From positions 1,041,291-1,105,290 of the forward strand of contig CAJNDS010000080.1 in the NCBI GenBank assembly GCA_905221605.1: a stretch of DNA of 64,000 nt. The letters run 5' to 3'. Position 1 is the first letter of the stretch. Every line of letters starts with the position of its first letter. The translations under genes and the position numbers were made by a program. The DNA is from Symbiodinium natans. Taxonomy: Eukaryota > Sar > Dinophyceae > Suessiales > Symbiodiniaceae. A model generated the notes under the pieces. The model was given only the letters and a program-made list of their open reading frames with translations. It had not been told where the DNA came from and made no database searches. Of the stretch, positions 40,578-52,029 are shown in pieces.

Positions 40578-41097
40578 GGATCACCTCCCGGCAAAAGCCA
40601 CAGGAAGTATGCCCTGTGCATGCAAGAGGCAGCCACCGTAACCAGAGTCCATGAAGCCTTGGGCCATGACCTGGTTTGAAGACATGTCCGGCCTCACTAC
40701 GGTTGAGGGGTGTGGATGGAAGCACTGAGGACATGCAATGAGACTCGTAGAACGAGCATCTGGGTCTACAGGAATTGACCTCCATTCGGTTGAGGGATAG
40801 CGGCCTCCACGAACGAGGGCATGGATCACCTCCCGAATAGACAACACAGAGAATGCGCAAGCATACAGGCAATTTGCCTTGGCCAAAGTCTTCGAGCCAC
40901 TGGCAACGACTTGGTCAAAACGACATTCCGGCCTCACTTCGGTTGAGGCTAGCGGTACGTTAAAACCGAGGACAAGGAATGAGAGGGGGAACTTACCGGC
41001 AGTTTCACCCCACAGTTTTAGTAAGCTTTTGTTTCACTTGAACCCACAGCCCCTTCGGGTGGCTACGCCTCGCAGCGTGCAGACGAAAGTTCCTGTC

Positions 41098-43948
41098 TGG
41101 CTCAAGTCTCGGCTCAACCCCGGTGGGGTGCGCAGGTAGTGAGCTGTTCGGTGGCCTGGAGGCTGTACCTAAGGGTGGGCTCCAACAGGACTCAAACCGA
41201 AACCACTGTGTTTGCTCGGTAGTTCTGCCAGCCACATAGCTGCCTGTGTACGGCCTCGCCGAGTGCTGAGGGAACTTTCGACCTCGCTGCTGAGGGTGTT
41301 GTCGGCCTCGCCTGAGCTGAGGATTGTGGAAAGTCTTCGGCCTCGCTCGGAGGGACAACATAGTTCGGCCTCACCACGGTTGAGGGAAATACCTCCTGGA
41401 ACTGAGGTGCAAGAAGATAGCAGACCTGTGCGAGCGAATCGGGTTCCGAGGCCTTAACTTCCTTTGTTGGAACAGGGCCCCGTCTCAACCCCAGATTTCC
41501 GCTCGTGGGCTATCGGCGAGCAGAGTGGCCGTCCGCTGTGCCCTGGACAGTGTGCCACACGCCAAAGAGACTTGCTGCAAAGCAGACGGAGAGCGACGGA
41601 CCATGCCGGCAATTGCATGTTGTGTATTTGCATGGTCACACCAGGGGCGTCGTGAAGGGCTCTCCTGGAACTGTCGCAGTCATATCGTATCCACTTTGTC
41701 CGTCGCACCAGGAGAGGCAACATAGCCTGGGGCAGCTGTGGGATTTGGAATGAAGCCTGAATGCAGTTAACCTCCACCTGCAGCTCCGGAACTTCCGATG
41801 CTGTGAAGATGCGAGGCTTTGGAACATCGATTTCTATGTCGATCCCACAAACCCATCCCTGATGATTGATGGCAGCGGACGTGTAATCAGGTACCTGGGA
41901 AGGCTGGTGATTATGGTGTATGGCCCTGATGTGTCGAGAAGGATGCTGGCCTTGTCGGAAGATGATGAGGAATGGATGCTCCTTTGAGGTGATGAAACGT
42001 CGCCGGCCAGTAACCAGGCAAGTGGAAGTGGATTGAATTGCGAGCACAGCCTCGCCATTAAGGGCCATGTGAGGGCAAACCCGAATGCAGGCTTAGCTTG
42101 CCGGAATGAGGGTGATCAACATACCCTCGCAGCACAATGCTTTCAGAACCCGTGAAACCAGCGGTAGATGCCATGTGAGGCTATGCAAGGGCAGTTTCGG
42201 CCTCGCTATGCTGGAGTAAAGGTTCGGCCTCGCCTCGGCTGAGGGAATGGATGGTTCGGCCTCGCCACGGCTGAGGGAACAACAGAAGGGTTGCGAAAAC
42301 GCCTCGCTGATGAAGAACGGTGCATGTTGTTCCGGCCTCGCATCAGCTGAGGGAAGAATGATGGAATGGGCAGGCCGGGCACTGAATTGGTCTGCCGGAA
42401 TTGAGTCTTGGAGACTCTGGAAGCACTGCATGCAGCTTGGACGGCTGATGCTACTGGGCGCAAAGCGGTCAAGCAGCTTGAAGCATAGACTCCGCGGTGC
42501 CGGTGTGTCGGAGCAATTGATAGGAGACAACCGCAGCCCAGCAGTGCTCAATCAAACAAAGCAATCATTCGGCCTCGACTTTGGTCTGAGGGAATGTGAG
42601 ATATGGATAAAAGAGCAAACTCCAGAATATGGATGAGGGACACTGGCCAGGCATGGAGGCCAGCAAAGGGCAGATACCAACATTGCAATGGAGAAGCCTC
42701 GAGTCCCAATGGGCAGTGAACTTTGTGGTGAGGAATACGTCGACTGGGGAGTAAGTGCGAGAAAGCCAGGGCGATTCTGGGGAGAACAGCAAGGCACGGT
42801 TAGTAAGTGCGAGAACACCGGAGCTGCTGAGAACCCTGGATTAGCCGGGACGTATTCCGTGGAGGATTCGATGTCACTGCTTTCAGAAATGCCCACAAGG
42901 ACCAAGCAAGCAGCTAATCCGTGGTAACAGAGTGGGCCTCACTTCGGTTGAGGGTAATCGACTCCCAAGTGAGAGTATGGAGTTTTGGTGGCAAACCAAA
43001 AACCAGCTGACTGTCCTTGGAACAATGGCTACGGCTGGATTGGAGAATGTCAAGTCTCACAATGGATAGCGGCCTCGTACATAATACCCTCACAGGCAGG
43101 GTGGGTTTGACCTGGTAGTCGGCACCTTGCCGGCTCCCTGTCAGGCGCCTGTACCGGCCACCTGTTGAAGGTGTGTGGCGTGGGGTCACCGGTGCGTAGC
43201 GGCGATTTCGGTCGCTTAGCGTCCTCCAGCCTAAAAAGGGGTATGTTTGGGCAGGTACTTCACCTGGTCCTCCTGCTTGGCTCGTGTTGGAGATGTGTGA
43301 ATCGAGGGCATGGATCCGTCAAGGTGAGATGACGAGAAAGTGCAGAATTGGGCCTCAATCGGAACGGTCTATGGGGATTGACCACCCCGCTGGTAGAGGG
43401 ATAGCGGCCTCTGAGAATCGGAGGGCATGGATCACCTCCCGGCAAAAGCCACAGGAAGTATGCCCTGTGCATGCAAGAGGCAGCCACCGTAACCAGAGTC
43501 CATGAAGCCTTGGGCCATGACCTGGTTTGAAGACATGTCCGGCCTCACTACGGTTGAGGGGTGTGGATGGAAGCACTGAGGACATGCAATGAGACTCGTA
43601 GAACGAGCATCTGGGTCTACAGGAATTGACCTCCATTCGGTTGAGGGATAGCGGCCTCCACGAACGAGGGCATGGATCACCTCCCGAATAGACAACACAG
43701 AGAATGTGCAAGCATACAGGCAATTTGCCTTGGCCAAAGTCTTCGAGCCACTGGCAACGACTTGGTCAAAACGACATTCCGGCCTCACTTCGGTTGAGGG
43801 TAGCGGTACGTCAAAACCGAGGACAAGGAATGAGAGGGGGAACTTACCGGCAGTTTCACCCCACAGTTTTAGTAAGCTTTTGTTTCACTTGAACCCACAG
43901 CCCCTTCGGGTGGCTACGCCTCGCAGCGTGCAGACGAAAGTTCCTGTC
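41098..43948 (+). mobile_element. Unit 9: D-type retroelement, full length
   Basis: Nearly identical to unit 8 without the insertion. Starts TGGCTCAAGTCTCGG; ends with the 3' tail and the 13-mer at 43936-43948. Confidence 0.8.
41603..41987 (+). pseudogene. D-type ORF, broken copy
   Basis: Same ORF as 38146-38538, with one T missing (GGCTCTCCTGG for GGCTCTTCCTGG, about 41660) and a few bases lost near 41751. The frame stops at 41725 instead of 41987. Confidence 0.6.
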
Positions 43949-46664
43949 TGGCTCAAGTCTCGGCTCAACCCCGGTGGGGTGCGCAGGTAGTGAGCTGTTC
44001 GGTGGCCTGGAGGCTGTACCTAAGGGTGGGCTCCAACGAGGGAACTTTCGACCTCGCTGCTGAGGGTGTTGTCGGCCTCGCCTGAGCTGAGGATTGTGGA
44101 AAGTCTTCGGCCTCGCTCGGAGGGACAACATAGTTCGGCCTCACCACGGTTGAGGGAAATACCTCCTGGAACTGAGGTGCAAGAAGATAGCAGACCTGTG
44201 CGAGCGAATCGGGTTCCGAGGCCTTAACTTCCTTTGTTGGAACAGGGCCCCGTCTCAACCCCAGATTTCCGCCCGTGGGCTATCGGCGACCAGCGTGGCC
44301 GTCCACTGTGCCCTGGACAGTGTGCCACACGCCAAAGAGACTTGCTGCAAGGCAGACGGAGAGCGACGGACCATGCCGGCAATTGCATGCTGTGTATTTG
44401 CATGGTCACACCAGGGGCGTCGTGAAGGGCTCTTCCTGGAACTGTCGCAGTCATATCGTATCCACTTTGTCCGTCGAACCAGGAGAGGCAACATAGCCTG
44501 GGGCAGCTGTGGGAATTGGAATGTCCAAAGAAGCCTGAATGCAGCTAACCTCCACTTGCAGCTCCGGAACTTCCGATGCTGTGAAGATGCGAGGCTTTGG
44601 AACATCGATTTCTATGTCGATCCCACAAACCCATCCCTGATGATTGATGGCAGCGGACGTGTAATCAGGTACCTGGGAAGGCTGGTGATTATGGTGTATG
44701 GCCCTGATGTGTCGAGAAGGATGCTGGCCTTGTCGGAAGATGATGAGGAATGGATGCTCCTTTGAGGTGATGGAACGTCGCCGGCCAGTAACCAGGCAAG
44801 TGGAAGTGGATTGAATTGCGAGCACAGCCTCGCCATTAAGGGCCATGCGAGGGCAAACCCGAATGCAGGCTTAGCTTGCCGGAATGAGGGTGATCAACAT
44901 ACCCTCGCAGCACAATGCTTTAAGAACCCGTGCAACCAGCGGAGATGCCATGTGAGGCTATGCAAGGGCAGTTTCGGCCTCGCTATGCTGGAGTAACGGT
45001 TCGCCTCACCTCGGCTGAGGGAACGGACGGTTCGGCCTCGCCACGGCTGAGGGAACAACAGAAGGGTTGCGAAAACGCCTCGCTGAGGAAGAACGGTGCA
45101 TGATGTTCCGGCCTCGCATCAGCTGAGGGAAAATGATGGAATGGGCAGGCCGGGCACTGATTGGTCTGCCGGAATTGAGTCTTGGAGACTCTGGAAGCAC
45201 TGCATGCAGCTTGAATGCTGATGCTACTGGGCGCAAAGCGGTCAAGCAGCTTGAAGCATAGACTCCGCGGTGCTGCTCAATCAAACAAAGCAATCATTCG
45301 GCCTCGACTTTGGTCTGAGGGAATGTGAGCTATGGATAAAAGAGCAAACTCCAGAATATGGATGAGGGACACTGGCCAGGCATGGAGGCCAGCAAAAGGC
45401 AGATACCAGCATTGCAATGGAGAAGCCTCGAGTCCCAATGGGCAGTGAACTTTGTGGCGAGGAATATGTCGACTGGGGAGTAAGCGCGAGAAAGCCAGGG
45501 CGATTCTGGGGAGAACAGCAAGGCACGGTTAGTAAGTGCGAGAACACCGGAGCTGCTGAGAACCCTGGATTAGCCGGGACGTATTCCGTGGAGGCGTCGA
45601 TGTCACTGCTTTCAGCAATGCCCACAAGGACCAAGCAAGCAGCTAATCCGTGGTAGCAGAGTGGGCCTCACTTCGGTTGAGGGTAATCGACCCCCAAGTG
45701 AGAGTATGGAGTTTTGGTGGCAAACCAAAGAACCAGCTGAATGGCTACGGCTGGATTGGAGAAAGTCAAGTCTCACAATGGATAGCGGCCTCGTACATAA
45801 TACCCTCACAGGAGGGTGGGTTTGACCTGGTAGTCGGCACCTTGCCCGGCCCCCTGTCAGGCGCCTGTACCGGCCACCTGTTGAAGGTGTGTGGCGTGGG
45901 GTCACCGGTGCGTAGCGGCGATTTCGGTCGCTTAGCGTCCTCCAGCCTAAAAAGGGGTATGTTTGGGCAGGTACTTCACCTGGTCCTCCTGCTTGGCTCG
46001 TGTTGGAGATGTGTGAATCGAGGGCGTGGATCCGTCAAGGTGAGATGACGAGAAAGTGCAGAATTGGGCCTCAATCGGAACGGTCTATGGGGATTGACCA
46101 CCCCGCTGGTAGAGGGATAGCGGCCTCTGAGAATCGGAGGGCATGGATCACCTCCCGGCAAAAGCGACAGGAAGTATGCCCTGTGCATGCAAGAGGCAGC
46201 CACCGTAACCAGAGTCCATGAAGCCTTGGGCCATGACCTGGTTTGAAGACATGTCCGGCCTCACTACGGTTGAGGGGTGTGGATGGAAGCACTGAGGACA
46301 TGCAATGAGAATCGTAGTACGAGCATCTGGGTCTACAGGAATTGACCTCCATTCGGTTGAGGGATAGCGGCCTCCACGAACGAAGGCATGGATCACCTCC
46401 CGAATAGACAACACAGAGAATGTGCAAGCATACAGGCAATTTGCCTTGGCCAAAGTCTTCGAGCCACTGGCAACGACTTGGTCAAAACGACATTCCGGCC
46501 TCACTTCGGTTGAGGGTAGCGGTACGTCAAAACCGAGGACAAGGAATGAGAGGGGGAACTTACCGGCAGTTTCACCCCACAGTTTTAGTAAGCTTTTGTT
46601 TCACTTGAACCCACAGCCCCTTCGGGTGGCTACGCCTCGCAGCGTGCAGACGAAAGTTCCTGTC
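43949..46664 (+). mobile_element. Unit 10: D-type retroelement with small deletion
   Basis: Collinear with unit 9 but lacks about 110 bp after 44036. Starts TGGCTCAAGTCTCGG; ends with the tail and the 13-mer at 46652-46664. Confidence 0.8.
44373..44765 (+). CDS. D-type unit ORF, about 130 aa, unknown
   Basis: Open copy of the unit 8 ORF with a few substitutions (for example WGSCGNW for WGSCGIW and LWNIDF for LFNIDF). Confidence 0.45.
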   Translation: MPAIACCVFAWSHQGRREGLFLELSQSYRIHFVRRTRRGNIAWGSCGNWNVQRSLNAANLHLQLRNFRCCEDARLWNIDFYVDPTNPSLMIDGSGRVIRYLGRLVIMVYGPDVSRRMLALSEDDEEWMLL

Positions 46665-46667
46665 TAG

Positions 46668-46955
46668 TGGTCGACGGCGCAAACCGAGAAGTACAAGATT
46701 CCCTGCGGCCTCGTACGCCTCCTGGAGAAATATGACGTGGAGCTGCTGGAAACCATACGGGGATTGGTCAGAACGTACGACGGAAAGGCCAGCGCGCTTT
46801 GGATGGCATGCGTGGGCAATGTCGGGCCATTTGCCCAGCACCTACTTGAAGCCGGGATTGCAAAACGAGGATGGGACGGAATCCTGCTTGCAGTGCCGGC
46901 AGAAGAGGTCCAGAAAATCACTTTGGGCATGCCGTATGATGAAGCTGATGAGTGA
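46668..46955 (+). pseudogene. Kinase-like ORF, C-terminal fragment
   Basis: In-frame end of the kinase-like protein (YKIPCGLVRLLEKYD .. TLGMPYDEADE), closer to the unit 13 copy than to unit 2. The catalytic region is missing. Confidence 0.8.
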
Positions 46956-47095
46956 GCAGCACAGCTCCAGACAGGAAACACGGCCGGTGGTCTGAGAAGC
47001 ACCAGAACCAACTCAAGGGACTACTCGCCTCGGCGTGCTTGCCTGAGGGAGTTTTCGGCCTCGACTACGGTCTGAGGGGTGCTGATAAATGAGGG

Positions 47096-47127
47096 AAATT
47101 CGGCCTCGGCATGACCTGAGGGAATTT
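47096..47127 (+). repeat. GGCCTC..GAGGG hairpin, outer stem AAATTC/GAATTT
   Basis: Inner stem GG/CC (CCTCGG..CCTGAGG) instead of GC/GC or GAC/GTC, so both stems differ from other copies yet stay paired. Confidence 0.8.
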
Positions 47128-47295
47128 CGGCCTCGACCACGGTCTGAGGGAATGGATTTCGGCCTCGACAAATGTCTGAGGGAAAGTGAGGGCTAGTACC
47201 GGTAGTCTCACTGTGCAGAGTTTGTATGTTTCACCCTCTTACCTCAGCCCCTTCGGGTGGCTACGCCTTGCAGCGTGCAGACGAAAGTTCCTGTC

Positions 47296-50140
47296 TGGCT
47301 CAAGTCTCGGCTCAACCCCCCGGTGGGGTGCGCAGGTAGTGAGCGGATCGGTGGCCTGGAGGCTGTACCTAAGGGTGGGCTCCAACAGGACTCAAACCGA
47401 AACCACTGTGTTTGCTCGGTAGTTCTGCCAGCCACATAGCTGCCTGTGTACGGCCTCGCCGAGTGCTGAGGGAACTTGGAGGGACAACATAGTTCGGCCT
47501 CACTACGGTTAAGGGAAATACCTCCTTGTGAGGAGGAGTGAGAAGATAGCAGAACTGAGCGAGCGAATCGGGTTCCGAGGCCTTAACTTCCGGTAGGAAC
47601 AGGGCCCCGTCTCAACCCCAGATTTCCGTTCGCAAGCTATCGGCGAGCAGAGTGGCCGTCCACTGTGCCCTGGACAGTGTGCCACACGCCAAAGAGACTT
47701 GCTGCAAGGCAGACGGAGAGCGACGGACCATGCCGGCAATTGCTTGCTGTGTATTTGCATGGTCACACCAGGGGCGTCGTGAAGGGCTCTTCCTGGAACT
47801 GTCGCAGTCATATCGTATCCACTTTGTCCGTCGCACCAGGAGAGGCAACATAGCCTGGGGCAGCTGTGGGAATTGGAATGTCCAAAGAAGCCTGAATGCA
47901 GCTAACCTCCACCTGCAGCTCCGGAACTTCCGATGCTGTGAAGATGCGAGGCTTTGGAACATCGATTTCTATGTCGATCCCACAAACCCATCCCTGATGA
48001 CTGATGGCAGCGGACGCGTAATCAGGTACCTGGGTAGGCTGGTGATTATGGTGTATGGCCCTGATGTGTCGAGAAGGATGCTGGCCTTGTCGGAAGATGA
48101 CGAGGAATGGATGCTCCTTTGAGGTGATGAAACGTCGCCGGCCAGTAACCAGGCAAGTGGATTGAATTGCGAGCACAGCCTCGCCATTAAGGGCCATGTG
48201 AGGGCAAACCCGAATGCAGGCTTAGCTTGCCGGAATGAGGGTGAATATACCCTCGCATCACAACGCTTTCAGAACCCGTTACCAGCGGAGATGCCATGTG
48301 AGGCTATGCCAGCGCAGTTTCGGCCTCGCTATGCTGGAGCAAAGGTTCGGCCTCGCCTCGGCTGAGGGAATGGATGGTTCGGCCTCGCCACGGCTGAGGG
48401 AACAACAGAAGGGTTGCGAAAACGCCTCGCTGATGAAGAACGGTGCATGATGTTCCGGCCTCGCATCAGCTGAGGGAAGAATAATGACAAGCAGTTCCTG
48501 CAAAAGATGCCGCATGGGCACCAGAGGGACTGATAATGCGAGCATGACAAGGAATGGGCAGGCCGGGCACTGAATTGGTCTGCCTGAGTCTTGGAGACTC
48601 TGGAAGCGCTGCACGCAGCTTGGACGGCTGATGCTACTGGGCGCAAAGCGGTTAAGCAGCTTGAAGCATAGACTCCGCGGTGCCGGTGTGTCGGAGCAAT
48701 TGATAGAAGACAACCGCAGCCCAGCAGTGCTCAATCAAACAGCAAACATTCGGCCTCGACTTAGGTCTGAGGGAATGTGAGACATGGATAAAAGAGCACA
48801 CTCCAGAATACGGATGAGGGACGCTGGCCAGGCATGGAGGCCAGCAAAGGGCAGATACCAGCATTGCAATGGAAGATGCCTCGAGTCCCAATGGGCAGTG
48901 AACTTGTGGTGAGGAATACGTCGACTGGTGAGTAAGTGCGAGAAAGCCAGGGCGATACTGGGGAGAACAGCAAGGCACGGTTAGTAAGTGCGAGAACACC
49001 GGAGCTGCTGAGAACCCTGGATTAGCCGGGACGTATTCCGTGGAGGCTTCGTGTCACTGCTTTCAGAAATGCCCACAAGGACCAAGCAAGCAGCCGATCC
49101 GTGGTCGAAGAGTGGGCCTCACTTCGGTTGAGGGCAATATGCAACTCCCAAGTGAGAGTATGGAGTTTAGGTGGCAAACAAAACAACCAGCCGACTGTCT
49201 TTGGGACGATGGCTTCGACTGGGTTGAAAGAAAGTCAAATCTCACATATGGATAGCGGCCTCGTACATACTACCCTCACAGGTAGGGTTGGCATAACCTG
49301 GGTGTCGGCACCTTACCCGGCCCCCTTCTGGCGCCTGTACCGGCCACCTGTTCAAGGTGTGGGGCGTGGGGTCACCGGTGCGTAGCGGCGACTTCGGTCG
49401 CTTAGCGTCCTCCAGCCAAAATAGGGGTATGTCTGGGCAGGTACTTCACCAGGTCCTCCTGCCTGGCTCGTGTTGGGGATGTGTGAATCGAGGGAATGGA
49501 TCCGGCAAGGGTGAGATGATGAGACAATGTAGAATTGGGCCTCAAACAAAAATGGTGCGGTCTAAGGGGATTGACCACCCCGTCGGTAGAGGGATAGCGG
49601 CCTCTGAGAATCGAGGGCATGGATCACCTCCCGGCAAAAGACACAGGAAGTATGCCCTGTGCATGCATGAGGCAACCACCGTAACCAGAGTCCATGAAGC
49701 CTTGGGCCATGACCTGGTTGGAAGACATGTCCGGCCTCACTACGGTTGAGGGATGTGGATGGAAGCACTGAGGACATGCAATGAGCCTCGTTGAACGAGC
49801 ATCTGGGTCTACAGGAATTGACCTCCTTTCGGTTGAGGGATAGCGGCCTCCACGAACGAGGGCATGGATCACCTCCCGAGAGACAACACAGAGAATGTGC
49901 AAGCATACAGGCAATTTGCCTTGGCCAAAGTCTTCGAGCCACTGGCAACGACTTGGTTAAAACGACATTCCGGCCTCACTTCGGTTGAGGGTAGCGGTTC
50001 GTCAAAACCGAGGACGAGGAATGAGGGGGGGAACTTACCGGCAGTTTCACCCCTACAGTTTTAGTAAGCTTTTGTTTCACTTGAACCCACAGCCCCTTCG
50101 GGTGGCTATGCCTCGCAGCGTGCAGACGAAAGTTCCTGTC
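47296..50140 (+). mobile_element. Unit 12: D-type retroelement, full length
   Basis: Starts TGGCTCAAGTCTCGG and is collinear with unit 9. It has an extra segment of about 70 bp near 48480-48555 and a deletion near 47475. Tail and 13-mer at 50128-50140. Confidence 0.8.
47730..48122 (+). CDS. D-type unit ORF, about 130 aa, unknown
   Basis: Third open copy of the D-type ORF (see 38146-38538); differs at a few residues (for example MTDGSGR for MIDGSRR). Confidence 0.45.
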   Translation: MPAIACCVFAWSHQGRREGLFLELSQSYRIHFVRRTRRGNIAWGSCGNWNVQRSLNAANLHLQLRNFRCCEDARLWNIDFYVDPTNPSLMTDGSGRVIRYLGRLVIMVYGPDVSRRMLALSEDDEEWMLL

Positions 50141-51544
50141 TGCAAAATGCCAGCCACTCTGGAGCATGTCCTCAAAGAATGCCCTTACTGGCAAGAACAA
50201 GGGTTCAAAGAACTCAAGCTCCCGGAATATCTGCGCCATAAATACCCATGGGAGTGTTTGTGGACCAGGGCACTCCTGCCCAAGCCGGCGGTGTGGCACC
50301 CGAAGCCGCCGGAGCATATTTTGGGTCTGCGCTACCAGGGATGTTTTGCAGCAAATGCCAAAGTGGACGCGGAAGGCTTGATCTTCGCCACTGACGCAAG
50401 CGGAGGTCCAGGAGGAATTGACCCAAGAGTGCAAACATCAGCCCTTGCAGTGGTGGCTATGACCTGGAAAAAAGGTGCGTTGGTGAAAGTCGGACAAATT
50501 ACGGAGCTGGTCTACCCATGGCAGCCGGTGGTGGACATGGAGCGCCGTGCACTTTTCAGACTAATGGAGCACACGGAGGATCTGATTGATGTCACAATGG
50601 ATTGTAAGCCGGCAGTCCAAGCACTACAAAAAAAACAGCCGCCGGAAGATGACCTGGAATGGAGCAAAGTGTGGAATGGGAAGAAGAGAGTCAAAGCCAC
50701 ATGGGTCCCTTCCCACAAAACAGAAGACGAATTCCTGGCAAAAATGGGCCCGGGCACTTTATGGAGACGTGCAGCGAATGACATGGCGGACAAAGCATGT
50801 GGCGAAGTGGCGGCGGCTGCTTACAGCCCAGCGCACAAGAGGCGTGTCAAAGAGCTGGATAATGTGGTGCGTACACTTTCCCTGGCTTATGGGGCACGCG
50901 CAGCCCACATATTGCGGAAGCGAAAAGATGAAGATTTCCCCTTCATTTTGGACCAGGCGCATTACAAAGAGAAGATGGAAGCCTCGCAGAAAGCTGAGGG
51001 ATACAAAAAAGAGCATGGAAAGGCCAAACTCAATAAGCGCCAACGGCTTTGGCAGTTGCTCGAAAACCCGGAGCGTGGGCATCAATGGGAAAAGGGTAGT
51101 GATCACCCCCGGAACTTGACCCTCAAATGCAAACTGTGCGGTCTGTATGTACAACAAACCCTCACGAACTTGGAGGTGGTGCTGGAGCAGTACTGCATCA
51201 ACCAGCCAGAGGCGAGGGTGCGGGATGAGTGGGGAATTCACCCCTCCCATGCTATGGTGAATTTGGGAGTCTGATGGGTCTGCGCAAAGTGTGATAGAAC
51301 ACATGCGCCGGTCAGCCAGAAGTGCAATAAAAGCCTGGCGGGTGAGTGCAAATCACGGACTTCCCAGGGCAAGCTGGCTACCCAAGCGCAAACCCTTGTC
51401 AATGGAGGCAGCATGAGCCAAGTACAGTTTCAACAGCCTCGCGTTCAGTTTGGTGGAAAACAAGCCAAAGCTAAGCCCAAAGCCAGTGCACAGCAGAAGA
51501 TGTCAATGTTTGTTAGGCCTCGCCAAGCTGAGGGAACGCAGTAA
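50141..51544 (+). pseudogene. L-type LINE pol: zinc finger and RNase H, one stop
   Basis: Uninterrupted frame through ATLEHVLKECPYW, LIFATDASGGPGG, DMERRALFRLMEH, VTMDCKPAVQAL, KATWVPSHKTEDE and NDMADKACGE: the full set of RNase H1 motifs. A single TGA at 51272-51274 replaces the CGC of the paralogues (VNLGV* for VNLGVRW). The frame then goes on to TAA 51542-51544. The RT is absent through 5' truncation. Confidence 0.85.
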
Positions 51545-51743
51545 TTACGCAGCCCTTTGGTGCAAGGCAGACAGGGTTTTCGGCCTCGTAGCTGAGGGTG
51601 AGGGCCTCGCAACGGGGAATAGCGCTTTGGTGTTTTCCGGCCTCGCCTTGCTGAGGGAGTGTACTTTCGGCCTCGCGGTGCCGCGGGCTTTCGGCATCGC
51701 TGAGGGTAAAGAGCGGAGGCCTCGGCCTCGCATTGCTGAGGGT

Positions 51744-52027
51744 GGAACAACGGCGTCTTCATCCTCAAAAGACCGGCCGGAGGACGAGCAGCCGGAGAAA
51801 TTGACCCTCCAGGTGCGAATCAATTTGAGGATTCGTGGAAACCAATTTTGGAGGAGCAGTTCCTGGAAACAGACCCCAGGAGGGCAAGCTATACTCACCT
51901 ACAAGCGGCGTGCCGCAGTCTCGCTCGCTGTCGCACGAGGAACGACTGGGTCTACCAGGCGGAGACCTACCTCAGTGAAGAGCGGAAGCAACTGTGGGCT
52001 ACTAAATTGCACAAGGCGGGTCTGTAA
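51744..52027 (+). CDS. Small ORF between pol and the kinase-like ORF, partial
   Basis: The frame ending TAA 52025-52027 reads FEDSWKPILEEQFLETD, SYTHLQAACRSLAR and WVYQAETYLSEERKQLW, then KLHKAGL; helical and protein-like. The beginning is unclear: hairpin copies lie upstream and an alternative frame reads TASSSSKDRPEDEQPEKL. Only the last residues survive in unit 2. The stop is two bases before the kinase-like ATG. Confidence 0.45.
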
Positions 52028-52029
52028 CC

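Larger units (their letters stand above)
37642..41097 (+). mobile_element. Unit 8: D-type retroelement with a 0.6-kb insertion
   Basis: Starts TGGCTCAAGTCTCGGCTCAACC. Carries the 131-aa ORF (38146-38538), about 15 GGCCTC..GAGGG hairpins and the 3' tail. Interrupted at 39979-40577 by AT-richer DNA absent from units 9, 10 and 12. Confidence 0.8.
46665..47295 (+). mobile_element. Unit 11: L-type LINE, strongly 5' truncated
   Basis: Begins inside the kinase-like ORF (WSTAQTEKYKIPCGLV), then has the hairpin cluster and 3' tail. 631 bp. Confidence 0.8.

Noticed and set aside
37642..50140. Explaining the whole array by tandem duplication alone
   Set aside because: It could explain the similar D units, but not L, C and unit 4 sequences with different 5' ends meeting at the same 13-mer.
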